NCBI RefSeq assembly: GCF_030864355.1
Contig: NC_083395.1
Span: 2,728,001 to 2,792,000 of the forward strand
Source: Cutaneotrichosporon cavernicola
Taxonomy: Eukaryota; Basidiomycota; Tremellomycetes; Trichosporonales; Trichosporonaceae
Length of the DNA stretch: 64,000 nt
Direction: 5' to 3'
The notes beneath the pieces were generated by a model, which saw nothing but the letters and a program-made list of their open reading frames with translations, had not been told where the DNA came from and ran no database searches. How positions within the stretch are numbered: position 1 is the first letter of the stretch; the number at the start of each line of letters is the position of its first letter. The translations under genes were made by a program, and so were the position numbers. This document shows positions 30,481 through 43,031 of this stretch, piece by piece.

Positions 30481-31780
30481 TGAGAAGGAAAGCAAGTGAG
30501 GATGGGTAAAGGCAAGTCGAATGCGAGCAGTGGGCGGCACAACTCAGTGGAGGTTGGGGACGGTGTGTGCACAGATCAGCTTGGCGAGGTTTGGGATGGC
30601 CAGTGTCCAGGTTCCCGAGGCAGGAGGCGGGAGGAGTAGTCAGTGAAAGGATTTGGTGGGGAGAAGTGGGGTTCGAGTCCCGAGCGCTGCTCGACGGGGA
30701 TGAGATGAAGTCTGCCGGGTTGAAGGAGTGGATAATAATTGGGTATAGGAGGGAGTGCTTGAGGATGAGGATGAGGATGAGGATGAGGATGAGGATGAGG
30801 ATGGGGATGGGGATGAGGATGAGAGGAGGAAGTAAGCAAGTTGGGTGGCGGTGATGGTAACAACTTGAGGCATAAAAGCCAAGCCAAGTAAAAGGGATCA
30901 ACAAGCGGCCAGCGCGTGCCAAAGTGCTTGGATCACCCAGAATAGGACGCGTACCAGGCTAAAATACTGTGCCCCTCTCTTAGCCCCCCTCCCCTCTCTC
31001 CTCTCTCACCCTGTTCCCTTTCATCCTTCCCTCCTACTCTCTTCAACCCATGCCTCCCAATAGCATCGAGACACTGAATAGCGCACGTTTGTGCGCTCGC
31101 TGCTGTCGATTGCAGTTTGACATCAACTATACCAGGCCAAGCATGTCAAAGCATGTCAAAGTGTGGTTGACTCAAGATGGTTTTGGAAGTGGGGCTGACT
31201 GACATCTGACGTATTTGTGCGTTAAAGAGGACACGAGGAACGTCAGGATCACCCCAGGTTCAAAAGAATAATACTGCCCCACTCTCATAACCTCAATTCC
31301 TCAAAACAGAGTGGGGCAGGGCAAGTCGTTAATGCCGCCCTCCTTTAACCTTCTTCTGGTAATCGCAATCGCCGTTGTTCGTTGTACCTCTTCGGTTGAG
31401 CCGAACTTGTCCGATACCACAAAGCCAAGTCATTAAACCGGCGGCGGTATGCACCATTCCTCAGCTCCACAATACGTCAGTGTTGTCTCACACCTTGAGC
31501 TCAGGTCGGAAGCAGACTTGTTGGTTCCGCCTCGACACAGTCTAAGACGGAAAACAAGGGTATCAATGACGACGAGTGACGCCGAACATTCTACACAGGA
31601 CCTGCTTACAGAGAGAGAACATGTCAATCTCAAGCTAACCCGGTGGCCACCTTGACGACACTATGGGAACGTCAGCCACACCACGGCATTCGAATACCAG
31701 AACCACACGCCCCACCTTTGATCTCTGGTCAGAGGCAGAAGCCGGACACGAGACTCGGCGATGATATAAGCCTAGCCCGG
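30481..31780. promoter_or_regulatory. Divergent upstream region of the lyase-like and trehalase genes
   Basis: About 1.3 kb with no supported gene. It contains a (GAGGAT)n hexamer array (see separate entry), a short CT-rich stretch near 30965-31050, and a 10-base direct repeat (gcatgtcaaa) near 31140-31160. It should hold the promoters of two secreted carbohydrate-active proteins. Confidence 0.5.
30761..30823. repeat. (GAGGAT)n hexamer microsatellite
   Basis: About ten near-perfect copies of a 6-base unit in an untranslated region. The same hexamer family also encodes the acidic tail of BCD1 elsewhere in the window. Confidence 0.85.
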
Positions 31781-31832
31781 GCTCCACTACTGATTGACAA
31801 CACCATGCTCCACTACTGATAGACAACACCAT
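31781..31832 (+). repeat. 26-base tandem duplication at the trehalase start
   Basis: Two copies (31781-31806 and 31807-31832) that differ at one base. Each ends in the AT of an ATG. The second copy supplies the start codon of trehalase at 31831. The first supplies an upstream ATG at 31805 that reads MLHY and stops at 31819. Confidence 0.9.
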
Positions 31833-34532
31833 GCTCCTCATTTACTTACTGGTCGGCCATGCGGCCGCGCAGATGGCCGAAGGGCCACAGGCGCCGCCCC
31901 AAGTCCAGAGCCCGACATTCACTGCGCCCATCGCAAGCATGCCCCTAACCCTTTCCACACCCGTTGTTTCTGGACCGACATCCTCTCCTGCAGGAACTGG
32001 GGGCACACAGACCACCGTCAGCACCGCCGTCCCCTCGGTCTCTGGGTCACCTGATACCCCGGTTCCCGGTCAGGATACGGTCCCGCCCATTCAATGGTGG
32101 TGCGCTGACAACGCGACGTATTGCCCCGGTCGGCTCCTGCAGGATGTGCAGCTTGCCGGCGTTTTCCCAGACTCAAAGGTGGGTTCCTGGAAAAGAGAGT
32201 CGGCTGACATCAGACATTTGTTGACAAGGTACGGTCGGGATTTGTAGTATCTCTCTTTAGCTGACCCCAGCCGACGAATGGCTCGCTCAACGACACGCTC
32301 AACGCTTTCGCAGCTCTGGGAAACAATGTGACGGTCGGCCAAATCGCAACTTTTGCATCAGACTGGTTCAAGGGCGAGGGGCTGGAACTCGAGCCCGTCG
32401 AGATCCAGGGATTCAATCCCAAACCTGCGATCTTATCCAACGTAACCGACCCGCTATATCGCGCCTGGGTCTCGGTCGTTCATGGATATTGGACGCTTCT
32501 GATCCGCGCGACGAACGAGAGTGCGCTCTGCCAACCCGGCCCGACCGGCTGTTCGAGCTCCTTAATCCCGCTCAACTACACGATCGTGGTTCCAGGCGGT
32601 CGATACCGCGAAGTATATTACTGGGACAGCTACTGGATTCTGCAGGGCCTTCTCGCAAGCGAACTGGACAACTATGCCTGGAATCTTCTGCAGAACTTTA
32701 TGGACCTCGTCGATACTATCGGGTTCATTCCGAATGGCGGGCGAAAGTATTACCTCAACCGAAGCCAGATGCCCGTCTTCGCACAGATGGTACACACGTA
32801 CGTCACTAAAACGGGGAATACGACTGTACTCGACCGCGCTCTGCCACTCCTCGACGCGGAACTGCAGTGGTGGGACATGAACCGCACGACGAATGTTACG
32901 AGCCCGTTCTCCAATGTAACGCATAAAGTGGCCCACTTTGCCGTAAACAATAGTGCGCCTAGGCCCGAAGGATTCGTCGAGGATCACGAGGCGGCTTTCG
33001 GCACTTCCCAGAGTCCCCAGAACTTCACCGAGCAGCAGAGGAGCGACCTGTACGCCGAGCTCGCTAGCGGTGCCGAATCGGGATGGGACTATTCGTCGAG
33101 GTGGTGCCGCGAGCCAATGCTCAATGAGACGGATAACAACGTCGTCCTCCGCACCCTTAATGTTCGCGGGATCATCCCCGTCGACCTTACAGCTCTCCTC
33201 GCGAGTAACCACTACCTCGTTGCCGAGCTGTATGAGATGCGGGCTGGTAACGGGTCTGGTGGGCCTGTGACCGTCTCTGCCTCACCTCCTCCTCCCACGA
33301 CCGTTCCTAACACTGCGACGCCCAGCCACGGCACGCCACCTGCCCAGTCGCCCTCAGCTCAGTCCCCTCCCGCCAACTCTTCAGCAACCCTGTCCACGCC
33401 TGCGGAGTCACCCGCGAAGCGGACAGCGGTGCCCACACTCCCTGGTGGCAATAGCACCCTGGTGCCGAGCATGTCACCGTTGTCTTCTCCCCCGCCTCCA
33501 AATGCTACTACCAGCACTGGTGGAACCAGCGGCGGCACTGGCGGATCACCTGCCGACAAAGCCGCCGGCCACCGCGCAAAGGGGGACGCGTATAAGGCCG
33601 CCGTGCTCGACCTGCACTGGGACGCCGAGCGCGCCTACTTCTACGACTACAATATCAGTGCGAACGCTCACTCGTCGGTCTACTCGCCCGCCGGGCTGTG
33701 GCCGCTCTGGCTGAACATCACGCCCGAGGGATTGGAGGGGAACGAGACGATGGCCCTCAAGATTGCCAGTGGCCAACGCTTCATCCTTGGGAACTATGCT
33801 GGAGTACCCTCTGTCGCAAGTCTCCTCCAGACCGGCCTAAACTGGGACTTCCCGAATGTATGGCCTCCGCATGTCTACACCACAATCAAGGCCTTTGAGA
33901 CTCTCGACCGCCTCGTGCCCAACGCGTCGACCTTTGACGCAATCGGTATCCCTTTCGACCAAGTTGCGCCGAACCAGTTCAACCTCGACCAAACCGCTCT
34001 CCCCGAGCAGCCGGCAGCCACGATCGGCAACACCTCCCTCTTCACCAACGTCACCGAGCCCTGGCCGAAACAGATGGCCATCGAAATCGCGCACAGGTAC
34101 ATGACTGACGCGTTCTGTTCGTGGTACAGCACGGGCGGAGCGATCCCGGGCATTCTCCAACAACTCCCTCTTTCCGACCTGAACGCAACGGGCACCTGGA
34201 CGCCCGACCAGGCCGGGCACATGTTCGAAAAGTTCAACGTGACTGACCCGGACGCGGCGGGTGGGGGCGGTGAATACACGGTCCAGATTGGGTTTGGGTG
34301 GACGAACGGTGTAGTTCTCTGGACGGCTGGGAGGTATGGGGAGTTCCTCCCCGCCCCGACGTGTCCCCTTATCCCGATTGTGGAGAATGGTAATGGTACC
34401 GCTGGCGGCAACGGCACCGGTGTGGGAACGAACCACACCACCCCAGGCGCTGGCATGAACGGCACCACTCCAGGCGCCGGCATGAACGCCACACAAGCCA
34501 TGTTCCGCGGCTACCGTATCCCACGCAAGTAA
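31831..34532 (+). CDS. Secreted trehalase, glycoside hydrolase family 37
   Basis: Exons 31831-32178, 32214-32228 (15 bases, TFVDK) and 32271-34532; 874 residues. A signal peptide (MLLIYLLVGHAAA) and a Pro/Thr/Ser-rich segment precede the GH37 domain. Trehalase signature 1 is PGGRYREVYYWDSY, the catalytic Asp lies in ESGWDYSSRW, the second signature region is NWDFPNVWPP, and GGGGEYTVQIGFGWTNGVVL carries the likely catalytic Glu. More than a dozen NxS/T sites fit a secreted or wall glycoprotein. It splits trehalose into two glucoses outside the cell. About 105 Pro/Ser/Thr residues (nt 33243-33570) interrupt the catalytic domain. The end has two PGAGMN repeats. Confidence 0.88.
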
Positions 34533-36030
34533 GAGCAAACTCTAAAGTAATGCAGCGTTTCAGAAGTTTGGCGGAGTCGACGGAGAATTACAGCCCTGGA
34601 GACGCAATGAGGCGGCGCACTGATCCCTCCCTCCCATTCTTACTCTTACGATTCGTTTGACTGTGTTTCTACGACGAGAGTGATCGCGCCTGACTTTCAT
34701 TACGATGGACTTTTGCCGTAATCGCCGATGATCCCAGCCTTCTTTTGAGTCAATCGCTCGCCATCTTGGACCGAGCGGCGCGCAGACCTCTTGTAACCTC
34801 GTGTAAACTCTTTTGTCCCAAAGGAGGTCATAGTGTCAGAAGAGCCGCCGGGGCTCTGGACCCCACCTGCGCTTGGACCCACCCATCGTCACTCTGGCTG
34901 AATGGCCGATCTTTATCCCTCCAGCCATCCTCAACACTACCAATACTACCAATACTACCACTTACAAGTCCAAAGACATGTTCACGCACGTCCGAGCAAC
35001 ATACCTCACTCCCCACACGCCACCAGCCACCCCCTGCGCACGACTGTCGTCGTAACGGACCTGCGGGGGTCCAAGCGGGACTAACATGTCAAGTGAGAGG
35101 TCAACAACGTGTAGCAGTGGGTAGAGTGGGAGGAGGTGGAATGTGAGTACTTGCAAAGTAATGCAAAATAGGAAATCACTCGCGTCCAAGTTGCAACAGA
35201 CTGTTACTACTTATTCTTCACACCATCTCCATTTCCATCGCCATCTTACCACCTTCTTCCTCCCCTTTCCCCTCCTCTTCTCCCCTTTCCATTCTCCTTC
35301 CTCTTCCTCTTTCTCCACCTACCTCACCTTATACCCTCCCTTCCCCTCCCCTCACTTCACCGAAACCCCCTTCCCTTCGCAACGCCGCCACGCTCCCAGC
35401 CCACACCAAGTCCGTGGATCGCTACGACGCCAACGCCTCACGACTTTACGACCCTCGAACGCCGAGAAGCCCCAACCCCAACCACCATTCCATCACAGAG
35501 GTCCGCTGCTAGCCAGTACCTCAACATCCCATACCACCTTCTCAGCGGTGAGTATTTGTCATCTCCCCCCTTCCTCCCCAAATGTTTGGTGTTTGTGATG
35601 CTGATCGGATCCACAGATCAACCCTCGCCTGTAGCCGGCAGCGCCCCGACTTGACCGCCAGGCTTCATCTTGACGACGCCGCTAGCTCCCTCTTCGTTGC
35701 CTACCCCAATCGCTCATCGCCAAGCAGGCAACAGCCCACACTCTCACGCCTTCCCACCTTGTGATACGAGACCGAGCACAACATCAGCCTCAACATCCAG
35801 ATTGCTCCAGAGCCCATGACTAGCTACGAGTGAATACCACCTCACGACTTCACCAAGATCCCCCAGCCCAGTCCAGTCCAGTGTCTACCTCGCCCAACTA
35901 TACCCATAGCGGTCAACACCCAAGAGTATCTCCGCTCCCCTACTACCCCCTGTTACGACCAACGATCCCACGACTTACGACTCACGACCCACGTCTTCAT
36001 TCACGACCTCCCACGTCCTACGAACTCAAA
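34533..36030 (+). promoter_or_regulatory. Upstream region and likely spliced leader of the 1471-residue protein
   Basis: About 1.5 kb with no supported ORF. From about 35215 it is strongly CT-rich, as in long fungal leaders. A good intron (GTGAGT donor at 35548, a GCTGAT branch site, acceptor CACAG ending at 35616) sits in this non-coding part and may be a 5' UTR intron. Confidence 0.45.
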
Positions 36031-39000
36031 ATGTCCACCGGCCGCCACATCGCCCCGGACCGGCGCTCGGCGTTCCACTCCCTGCGCAAGATGCCCTCGA
36101 CGCTCTTCCGCAACAACAAGCCCGACGACTCCCTCTCCCAAAAGAACCCACGTCGCCGCGGCGCCCTCGCCAGCTTCCTTGGCCGCAAGTCGCCCGTTGA
36201 GAAGACCCCTCAGAACAAGCAACGGCCCAGCTGCGGACCTGATCCTTTCGTCCGTCCCGAGGGTGTGCCGAGCGTGCGGCATCACTCGCCGCAGCCTCCT
36301 TTTGGCTCCACCTCGTCCCCTGGCCCGTCCCGCTACCGTACTACCTCCATTCGCAGCCAAACCCCCGACTCGATGCGCGTCTTCCACACTGTCCACATCG
36401 ACGACGTGGACTCCCTCGACGACCCTCTCATTGACGAGTGAGTACCCGCTTGGCACCGCTGACTACAGCGATGGTACGAGGCTCAGTGTGCTTGAGAAGG
36501 CAGCCCGCGTCCCTCTTAACAGCGACAAGCTCCCTATGCGCCGCACCTCGCTTGCCTTTCGTCCCAAGACTCCACAGCTTACTGTCCTCGCTGAGACCTA
36601 TGGGCCTGAGCAGCCCACAGTCCTGCCCTCCTTCCCAACGCCGGAGCCAGAGGTTCCACCCAAAGTCCAGCCCCGTCTTAAAAAGGAAAAGGCCCGTTCG
36701 CGTGTCTGGGGGGTCTTCTCTTCCAAGCGTATTTCGAAGTCCAAGGCGGCCTCACAGTGTAAGTCCTCAGCATCGATCTTGCTGACATCCAGCACCACCA
36801 TCACAACGGTCGTGGTACGACTCGGTGTCCCAGCCCTCGAACCGAGTCACCGTGTCTCAGCCCTCCAACCCCACTGTGCAGTCCTCCATTCGCACGCCGG
36901 TCGCGCAAGCAGCCAGCCGCCCGTCGCTGGCCAACACGATGGGCCGCACTTCAATATCGAAGTCAAGTTGCCCGACCACTCAGTTCCGGCCACCCACGCT
37001 ACACATCACGCACCCTTCACAGGATGGAGATCTTTCCCCATCCATTCCACTTCGGCGCTTCGTTAACGACCCCGACTCGCCCTTCATCGCTAGGAACAAG
37101 CCGGCACCCTCCCAGCCCACCAGCATCCTCGTGAACCGGCAGGGGATCGAGACTGCCTCACGGCACTTGACATCGTCTGCCACCAACCGCAAGTCACTTC
37201 CGAAACGCAAGAGCCTCGCTGGACTCTTCGGTATCTCCTTGAAGAGGAGTATCGACCGGTTGCGTCCGGCCTCACCTGCTCCGGCGATGTGTGATCCTTC
37301 GACTCCTTCGCGCATGTCCATCGCGGCCAACATAAGGGACGACACCAGTCCCGACACCTTGGCGTTCTACAGCCGTCAGGGCACTCGCTCCGGCTTCAAC
37401 GGGCATGGTAACCTACTACACCCAGACGGTGAGCAGCTCACGGAGTCCAACAGGCTGATATCAGCACACATACACGATGTCACATCCGCAACAAACCATC
37501 TCCAGGACCTTGTCGACAGCATGGACGCAAGCTTCTCCCTCTGCAAGCACCGTGGCGAGCCGGGTACGCCCACTCCGCTCCGTCGTGCGCGCTCCGGGGC
37601 CTTCAAGCCGGCGGCAAGACCAACTCGTCCCGTCTCTCGCTCAGGTCGCGCCTCGGCACCCCCCGCCAGCCCCTCCAAAGCCTTTGCCCACTCCATCAGC
37701 CGGGTGCTTGACAGCCACTCCCGTCCGACAACGCCGGTTAAGTCCCCCGTCAAGTCGATCGTCCAGAGCTTCCGCGACAGCATCAGCAAATCCCCGGCCC
37801 GCCATTCCGTGATCTCGTCCCACCTCCCCCGCCCCGACAGCATGGCCAGCGACATGTCTGAGACGTCGGTGGCGGCGTCTAGTTACGCACCGCCCAGTCC
37901 TAGCCAAGGACTCGATACCTCATGCAACTTCAAGGACAGCCCATCACCCCAGTCGATGCGCTCAGTGGAGCCTGATGCTCTCACCCAGCCGCCCTCTGCG
38001 TTCTCGTTCAGCCATACCCGCATCGGCTCTCGACCCCCCATCTTAGACCTCGACTTTGGCAGCCAACCAAGCTCGATGTTCAGTGACATGCTCGGGCAGT
38101 TCAGATCGTCCAAGTCGAGCCGCGGGAGTGGCCGGTCGGTCAACCAAAGCACCCGCAGCTCGAACCGCACCACGTTCGACTTCGCTGCCGAGTTCGCGGC
38201 CCTAACCGCCTCTCGGGACAGCACCCAGTCCGTCGGCGACACTTTGGACATTGCCCGCTCAATCGAGTTCTCGACCGATTCGCCACACGCTGCGCTCGCC
38301 CAGCTCGAGGAGGTGCTCGAGTCGCGCAAGAACAGCGTCGAGACGCTCCGTGGGCGCGAACGGCTCTCCAACCCGCCTTTCCAGGGACGCATTGAGTTCC
38401 AGATGGGAGTGCGTGCTCGCAACATCTCGCGTCCGTCACCTGGCCCACCTCCGCCGTTCGCTCTCCCACCCACTCCCGAGGGTCCACTCGACATCGACCA
38501 CCGGAAACAGCCTTCTGCCATCAGCTTCGCGTCCATGTCAAGTCTTGGCGCGCCTCTCGCACACATTGACCGCGGTCACGTCAACTACTTCGAGCAAGTA
38601 TTTGCCACTGGCACCGTTCCACCACCACTTCCATCTCTCCCATCCATTGGCCGGCGCATGAACATGAGCCACCACCGCCGCATGTCGTCTGAGATCTCGG
38701 TCAGTTCTTTCATGTCCGCCGAGAGCTCCATATTCCACACCCACGGTCGCGAGTCGTCGTCTGGCAGCATTGTCGGTCGGTCGGATTGGGCGTCTCAGCG
38801 CCGCGCCTCGCGCGACAGCGAGGCGATGGCGCGTCTTGGATCTATCGCCCGCCTCGGACGTCCTGGTCTTGGCGAGCGCATGTTCGAGGGAGTCGACGAT
38901 TCCAGTATCGTTGACTCCGGCACGGTGGAGTCAGAGACGGGCTACTCCATCGTCGCGAGTCCCACCTTCGGCACGCGGCCGTACTCGTTCTCATCGTCGA

Positions 39001-40511
39001 CGGACGAAACCGTCGACCCCTGCACGGAGGAGGATGTGTCGTTCTTTGGCCAAAACCACGAGCGCAATCACTCATTCGTGATCATGAGCCGCCCCATGTC
39101 CCGGGCCACCCTCAACGAGTCGCGGGTGAACGACACGTTCGACTTCATCGACGGACCATCGAAGCGTGGTGCTGTCGAAGTTGGCATCGTCGACTCGTAC
39201 GCTGGGGACAATGAGTCTGCTTCTCCGGCTTTGCTGACTGGAGGCCCAGTCCATAGCACTCCACTGGAGCGTGATATCCCCCTACCCCGTGCCCGTCATC
39301 GTCCAGCTGCTCTCTACCTCTTAGACGACGGGGACGAAACGCCCGGCTTACTCTCCCCATCTGACCTGACCGAGGTCTCATCGCTGTTCTCGCTCGACAC
39401 AGCACGCGGCTCCAACCCACCTCCGGGCTACCCGTCACACAGGCGTGAGAAGGGTTCCATCACCAGCATAGTCCAGGTTCACCCGACCATCCGCGAGGAG
39501 ACATCGCAGAAGTCGCTCCGCGAGCCCGGGGGTTCCGATGACCCCCGCTCTGCTTGGGAACTGGTGCAGGAGCTCAACGCCAGGCACTGGAATGACCTCG
39601 GCGACGTGGCGTCGTCTCTACTCACTGAGTCACCTGTCTACAGCCTGTACACCAGCCCTGAGGCCCCACCCGTGCCACACACCCGTGCAGAAATTGAGGC
39701 CATCTTGGCCGACTCGCAGGCGACGTACAAGGTCCTCGACAACGTGTTCAAGTCTGACAAGCCGGTTGGCCTTCACCGTCGCAAGATATCGCTCAACGAT
39801 ACGCGTGCTGCTGTTGCGCCGTACGGAGTTCACCCCGCCCCTCTCGAGACTCGGTTTCGGAGTCAGCGCTCTACCGGTCAGCGCGTGTCCCCACTGCTCG
39901 CCGAGTTTGCCCGTGACGTTTCGCCACTGCCTCGCATCCTCGCCAGCGCGCAGCCTCCACCCCGACAGGAGTCCAAGGTTAGCCCACCTCCGCACGAGGC
40001 TCGACCCCGCGTGACCTCATCGGTTCGCCGCGACAACTTAGGCTGGGGTCGCCGCCGCAACTCAGACGAACCGGCAGGCAATGCACCCGCTGTGACCACC
40101 AAGGCTCCCGCCTCTGCGACGCTCGGCTCCTTTCCGTCTTTCTTAGCCTTCTCGCCGTCCGTCCCCCCTCAGCCAACCCACAAGAAGGCCGAGTCAGCGT
40201 TCTCGCGCCCGACCTACCCCCATCCGCTCATCACGGCCAAGGCGCCGCCCAGGCGCGTGCAAAAGCGCATCCACGTCAAGACGGACAGTAAAGGCTCACC
40301 CATGTCGGTGCACAGCAGCTCGTCCCGCACTTGCCTCGCTCCACGTTCCGAAAGCGCTCCACTCTCGGCCCGTCCCAGCAACATCCCCAAGCCGCGCCGC
40401 GTACACAAGATCAAATCGTCGCCCGAAATAGGGCGGAAGCGGAACAGGGAGAATGGACGAGCACCGGCGCCATCTTTCGTCTTAGCCCCTCCTCCTTCTC
40501 TACGTGTCTAA
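36031..40511 (+). CDS. Large Ser/Pro-rich disordered protein, unknown family
   Basis: Exons 36031-36437, 36469-36758 and 36793-40511; 1471 residues, all phases closing. The protein is Ser-, Pro- and Arg-rich almost throughout, with many S/T-P and basic RxxS sites that suit kinases. Basic clusters recur (NPRRRGALASFLGRKSP, ARSRVWGVFSSKRISKSK, SLPKRKSLAGLFGISLKRS), each with the shape K/R-x-x-L-x-G-L-F-G/S. There is no recognisable domain or membrane segment. Late helices such as SAWELVQELNARHWNDLGDV and TRAEIEAILADSQATYKVLD may be short binding modules. It could be a signalling or cytoskeletal scaffold; this is inference. The long upstream leader suggests strong regulation. Confidence 0.7.
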
Positions 40512-40799
40512 CTACTTGCGCTTAGTGTCCAGCTCCATTGTCAATTTACCTTGATGCCTGTCCATGCATTCCATGTGCTTGTGCTTGTGCTTGTGATGTG
40601 CGGAGCGGGAAGTCCAGCCCAGGAAGGACAAGATGGATTGGCTGGCGACTGATTGGTTCAGGCACGCCACTTTGCGCCACGCCACGTTTGGAGGTTTCCA
40701 CGTGGTCTTGTCCCTGTCCCCTTTGTCAACGACAGACATCCCCGTGGTCAAGTTCCAGTTCAAACGCGACCCCGGTGTCTCTCTTTGTGATCAACCATC

Positions 40800-42745
40800 A
40801 TGCCGCCTCCCACTGCATCCCAAAAGCCCGCAAAGCTCAACGGCAAGTCTGAGGCGCCTGCCAAGCCCGCCGCGGCGGAGCACGACGAGCACAGCGGCAA
40901 GCCCGACCAGGCAAAGTACAATGCTGAGCAGGACGCGCTCAACAAGGAAATTGCCGCGCTCAAGGTCAAGCAGGTGAGTAGGGAGTGTGTGGAGGGAGTG
41001 GGTGTGGTGTGAGTGATGCGTGTGATATGGAGAGGGGAGCGAGCCCGCGACGCTGGATCCCTGCCTCGGTGTTGGGCCTGGGGTTGGCATCAATCGCGGC
41101 GATGTACCCGTGGCCATCGCAAGACGGCACCTGTCTGCGGCGGTCCGTCGACCTCAACTCCTCACTTACGGCGTTGACGTCGGCTTCAAGTCGGTGCCAA
41201 ATCCACACCCGCTTCGCTTAGCTCCGCCGCTCGCTCGCGCTGACCCCAGGACGCGATCCGCAACCGGATCGCGCTCACCCAGGCGCCCAAGGGCGACGAT
41301 CGGCGCTCGCAGCTCAAGGCCGAGATGGACAAGCTTCGCGGCGAGCAGGGCAAGTTCAAGACGGAGCGCGGCAAGCTGTTTGACGAGATGCGCAAGCTGC
41401 AGGACAATGTCAACAAGAAGATCAAGGACGTGCAAGCACAGCGCCAGAAGACGGGATTCAAGAATGTTGCCGAGGTCGACGCCCGCGTGGCAGCCCTCAA
41501 CGCCCAAGTCGAGGCCGGGACCCTGAAGCTCGTCGACGAGAAGAAGGCTTTGCAGGAGATTACGATCCTCAAGCGCGCCCGCCGGACAATGGAGGCCAGC
41601 GGGACTTCAGACGAGGCGATCGCGGCCGACAAGGCGCGTATCGACGCCCTCAAGGCGCAGCTGGACGACCCCGAGGCCAAGAAGGTTTCGGAGCAGTTCG
41701 ACGTGCTCAAGAAGGAGATGGATCTTCTCCGGGCTGAGGGGGACAAGGCGTACGCCGAGCGCAACAAGCTTTTCGATGAGCGTAACGCCATCTCAAAGTC
41801 CATGGACGAGCTTTATGACCGGAAGCGCGAGGCTGCGCAGTCCTTCCACGACGCAAAGGACAAGTACTATGCCAAGCAGCAGGCGATCCGCCAAGCCCGG
41901 CAGGAACGGTTCAAGGCCGAGAAGGCCAAGGAGGACGCGGCCAGGCGCGACGAAGAAATCAACCAGATGCGCGAGGACGCGCGTGCCCCCGCCTACGCGG
42001 CTGAGATCGAGGACGCGACCATCCTCATCAGCTACTTTACCGGCAAGTATGGTGGCGAGGTTCCGGTCACATCGACCGAGAAGAAGGAGAAGACGATTGC
42101 AGGCGTCAAGGCCGTCGAGGTGCGCCAGGTGACGGCCGACTTTGCGGGCATGCAGCTCAAGAAGAAGGACGACGAGCTGGACGGTTGGTTTGCCGGCTCG
42201 GCCAAGAAGAAGAAGGGACGTAAGGGCGGTAACTCTAATGCCACTTCGGGGGCTGCTACGCCTGCTCCGGCGCAAGCTCACTCGGACTCGGTTAACGTGC
42301 CCATGAACCTCCTGAGTGCGCTGCTTGCTTTCGGCATCTCGCCGCCGGCGGGCAAGGACGACATTACGCGGGCGGTTGCCGACCTCGAGACTAAGAAGGC
42401 TTGGTTTGAGGCCAACTCGGAGCAGAAGACTAAGGTGAGTGAGCGGCGCAAGCAGCAACCGAGAGATGGCCCGTGGAGCAACTGCTACATTCAAGTTAGA
42501 TGAATGGCAGCCGCTTGACGGGGCGCGGTGCTGAGATGACTCCTGAACAGCCCTAACTCCAGGACGAGATTGCGCGCGTCGACAAGCTCGTGGCCAAGAT
42601 GCAGAAGAAGAACGCGCCGGCCGACGACGACGAGGGTAAGCTATCTGTTGCATAGCCTTTACTGACACCAGCCGAGCCCGCCGAGGAGAAGGACGAGTCG
42701 GCGGCTGAGCCCGAGCCCGTCGTCGAGGACAAGGCCGAGGCGTAG
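40800..42745 (+). CDS. BFR1: BFR1, coiled-coil mRNP-associated protein
   Basis: Exons 40800-40973, 41250-42434, 42563-42635 and 42672-42745; 501 residues. Nearly the whole protein is Lys/Glu/Ala-rich coiled coil, with the family blocks KYNAEQDALNKEIAALKVKQ, IRNRIALTQAPKGDDRRSQL, KRARRTMEASGTSDEAIAADK and NQMREDARAPAYAAEIEDAT. A C-terminal helix follows, FGISPPAGKDDITRAVADLETK. In yeast Bfr1 sits on polysomes at the ER and in mRNPs, and affects secretion, ploidy and P-bodies. Intron 1 is 276 bases, long for the window. The gene converges on NAF1 with 93 bases between stops. Confidence 0.88.
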
Positions 42746-42838
42746 TGGACAGATCTATATCCATGTCTGGGGATGCATGGCCTGCGGGCCGTCACTGATT
42801 TTGAATATGCTGCGCTAAATGTGCATCTATCTGTACAT

Positions 42839-42974
42839 CTATTGCTGGTTGTGCTGGTTGGGACCGCCCTGGTGGCCTTGCCCATCCGAACCACCCTGCC
42901 CGCCATGCGGCCAGTAGCCGCCCATGCCCATCATGGCCGCGAAACGAGGGTTGATGGCTGGCGCGTTGCCCTGC

Positions 42975-43031
<57 letters not shown>

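Noticed and set aside
30655..30700. Second B-box-like stretch (GGTTCGAGTCC)
   Set aside because: No T-stem beyond three pairs and no cloverleaf upstream.
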